From assembly GCA_030642865.1 (NCBI GenBank), contig DAOWMW010000089.1, positions 1 through 6,046 on the forward strand: a stretch of 6,046 nt of DNA. Reading direction: 5' to 3'. The notes beneath the pieces are model-generated. The model did no database searches and was not told the origin of the DNA. It worked only from the letters and a program-made list of their open reading frames with translations. The stretch is from Desulfobacteraceae bacterium (lineage in GTDB: Bacteria > Desulfobacterota > Desulfobacteria > Desulfobacterales > BuS5). Numbering within the stretch: the first letter of the stretch is position 1; each line of letters starts with the position of its first letter. Of this stretch, positions 5,908-6,046 are shown one piece after another. Position numbers and translations under genes: made by a program.

Positions 5908-5936
5908 AGTTTAATTGTTTTTCCCGCTATTTTCAA
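5908..5936 (-). promoter_or_regulatory. Candidate sigma70-type promoter for the lipoprotein operon
   Basis: On the minus strand TTGAAA (plus 5931-5936) is followed by a 17-nt spacer and TAAACT (plus 5908-5913). This matches TTGACA at 5 of 6 and TATAAT at 4 of 6 with the ideal spacing. Transcription would begin near 5901, leaving an AT-rich leader of about 54 nt before the TPR lipoprotein ATG. In DNA this AT-rich such matches occur by chance. The site also overlaps the 3' end of the candidate small ORF at 5911-6006. Confidence 0.45.
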
Positions 5937-6006
5937 TAAATTCCTGAATTTCCAGGTTTGCTTCGCCAAAGTTGCGAAACTCCCCCGTGCTTCGCTTAAG
6001 GATCAT
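5911..6006 (-). CDS. Candidate 31-residue small ORF of unknown function upstream of the TPR lipoprotein
   Basis: ATG at 6006 opens a minus-strand frame ending in TAA at 5911-5913. The peptide begins MILKRSTGEFRNFGEA and ends QEFIENSGKNN. It is hydrophilic with a natural-looking residue mix, and the stretch is richer in G+C than its surroundings. An in-frame TGA at 6016-6018 lies four codons before the ATG, so it is not simply the end of a longer intact gene. The nearest ribosome-like sequence, GGGGA, is too far away (about 13 nt). I do not recognise the peptide. It could be a small protein, a decayed gene remnant or part of an intergenic repeat. Confidence 0.22.
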   Translation of the reverse strand: MILKRSTGEFRNFGEANLEIQEFIENSGKNN

Positions 6007-6044
6007 GAATTTATTTCATCCCCAAACCTAAGGGTTCGCCAAAA
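5943..6044. repeat. Cluster of short TTCGC-based repeats and small hairpins at the right edge
   Basis: TTCGCCAAA occurs at 5962-5970 and 6035-6043, and TGCTTCGC at 5959-5966 and 5988-5995. GCGAA at 5974-5978 can pair with TTCGC on either side (5962-5966 or 5991-5995). CCTG/CAGG (5943-5956) and AACC/GGTT (6025-6036) make further small hairpins. Imperfectly, AATAAATTC (5935-5943) and GAATTTATT (6007-6015) frame the block as a 9-bp inverted pair. This may be an intergenic repeat element or its edge; one copy alone cannot show that. Confidence 0.3.
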
Positions 6045-6046
6045 AA

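Noticed and set aside
1..6046. CRISPR array, tRNA or rRNA gene, transposase
   Set aside because: No regularly spaced repeats, no cloverleaf-like sequence with a CCA-type end, and no transposase-like reading frame were found on either strand.

Overview
The window is an AT-rich stretch (roughly one third G+C by eye) in which every confident gene lies on the minus strand. In transcription order, from high to low coordinates, they are: a TPR-repeat lipoprotein (5847-4138), a LolB/DUF4292-like outer-membrane lipoprotein (4091-3306), a dGTPase-like HD-domain protein (3114-1915), a small two-helix LapA/DUF1049-type membrane protein (1806-1408), and the N-terminal half of the mismatch-repair protein MutS (1405 to the left edge, incomplete).

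The two lipoproteins imply a Gram-negative envelope. The TPR lipoprotein followed by a LolB-like lipoprotein, the wording of the TPR C-terminus, the low G+C and the lysine-rich proteins suggest an AT-rich member of the Desulfobacterota (for example Desulfobacterales). That placement is inference from style and synteny; no marker gene proves it.

Layout. Right edge (5848-6046): non-coding or small-ORF DNA with short TTCGC-type repeats, a possible 31-aa ORF and a sigma70-like promoter for the lipoprotein pair. The two lipoprotein genes are 46 bp apart and probably form one operon concerned with the outer envelope. A 191-bp gap (3115-3305) follows. It is the most unusual part of the window: it carries a plus-strand 33-codon ORF with a near-perfect Shine-Dalgarno sequence, interleaved inverted repeats that could hide that ribosome site, a direct repeat next to the start of the HD gene, and a hairpin just after the small ORF's stop. 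Then come the HD phosphohydrolase, a 108-bp gap, and the lapA-like/mutS pair, with only 2 nt between stop and start.

The HD protein (dNTP hydrolysis, by family) and MutS (mismatch repair) both touch replication fidelity, but the window does not show that they are co-regulated. Long poly-A tracts (10, 11 and 12 A on the coding strand) interrupt the two lipoprotein genes and are plausible slippage sites. No tRNA, rRNA, CRISPR array, transposase or complete mobile element was seen.
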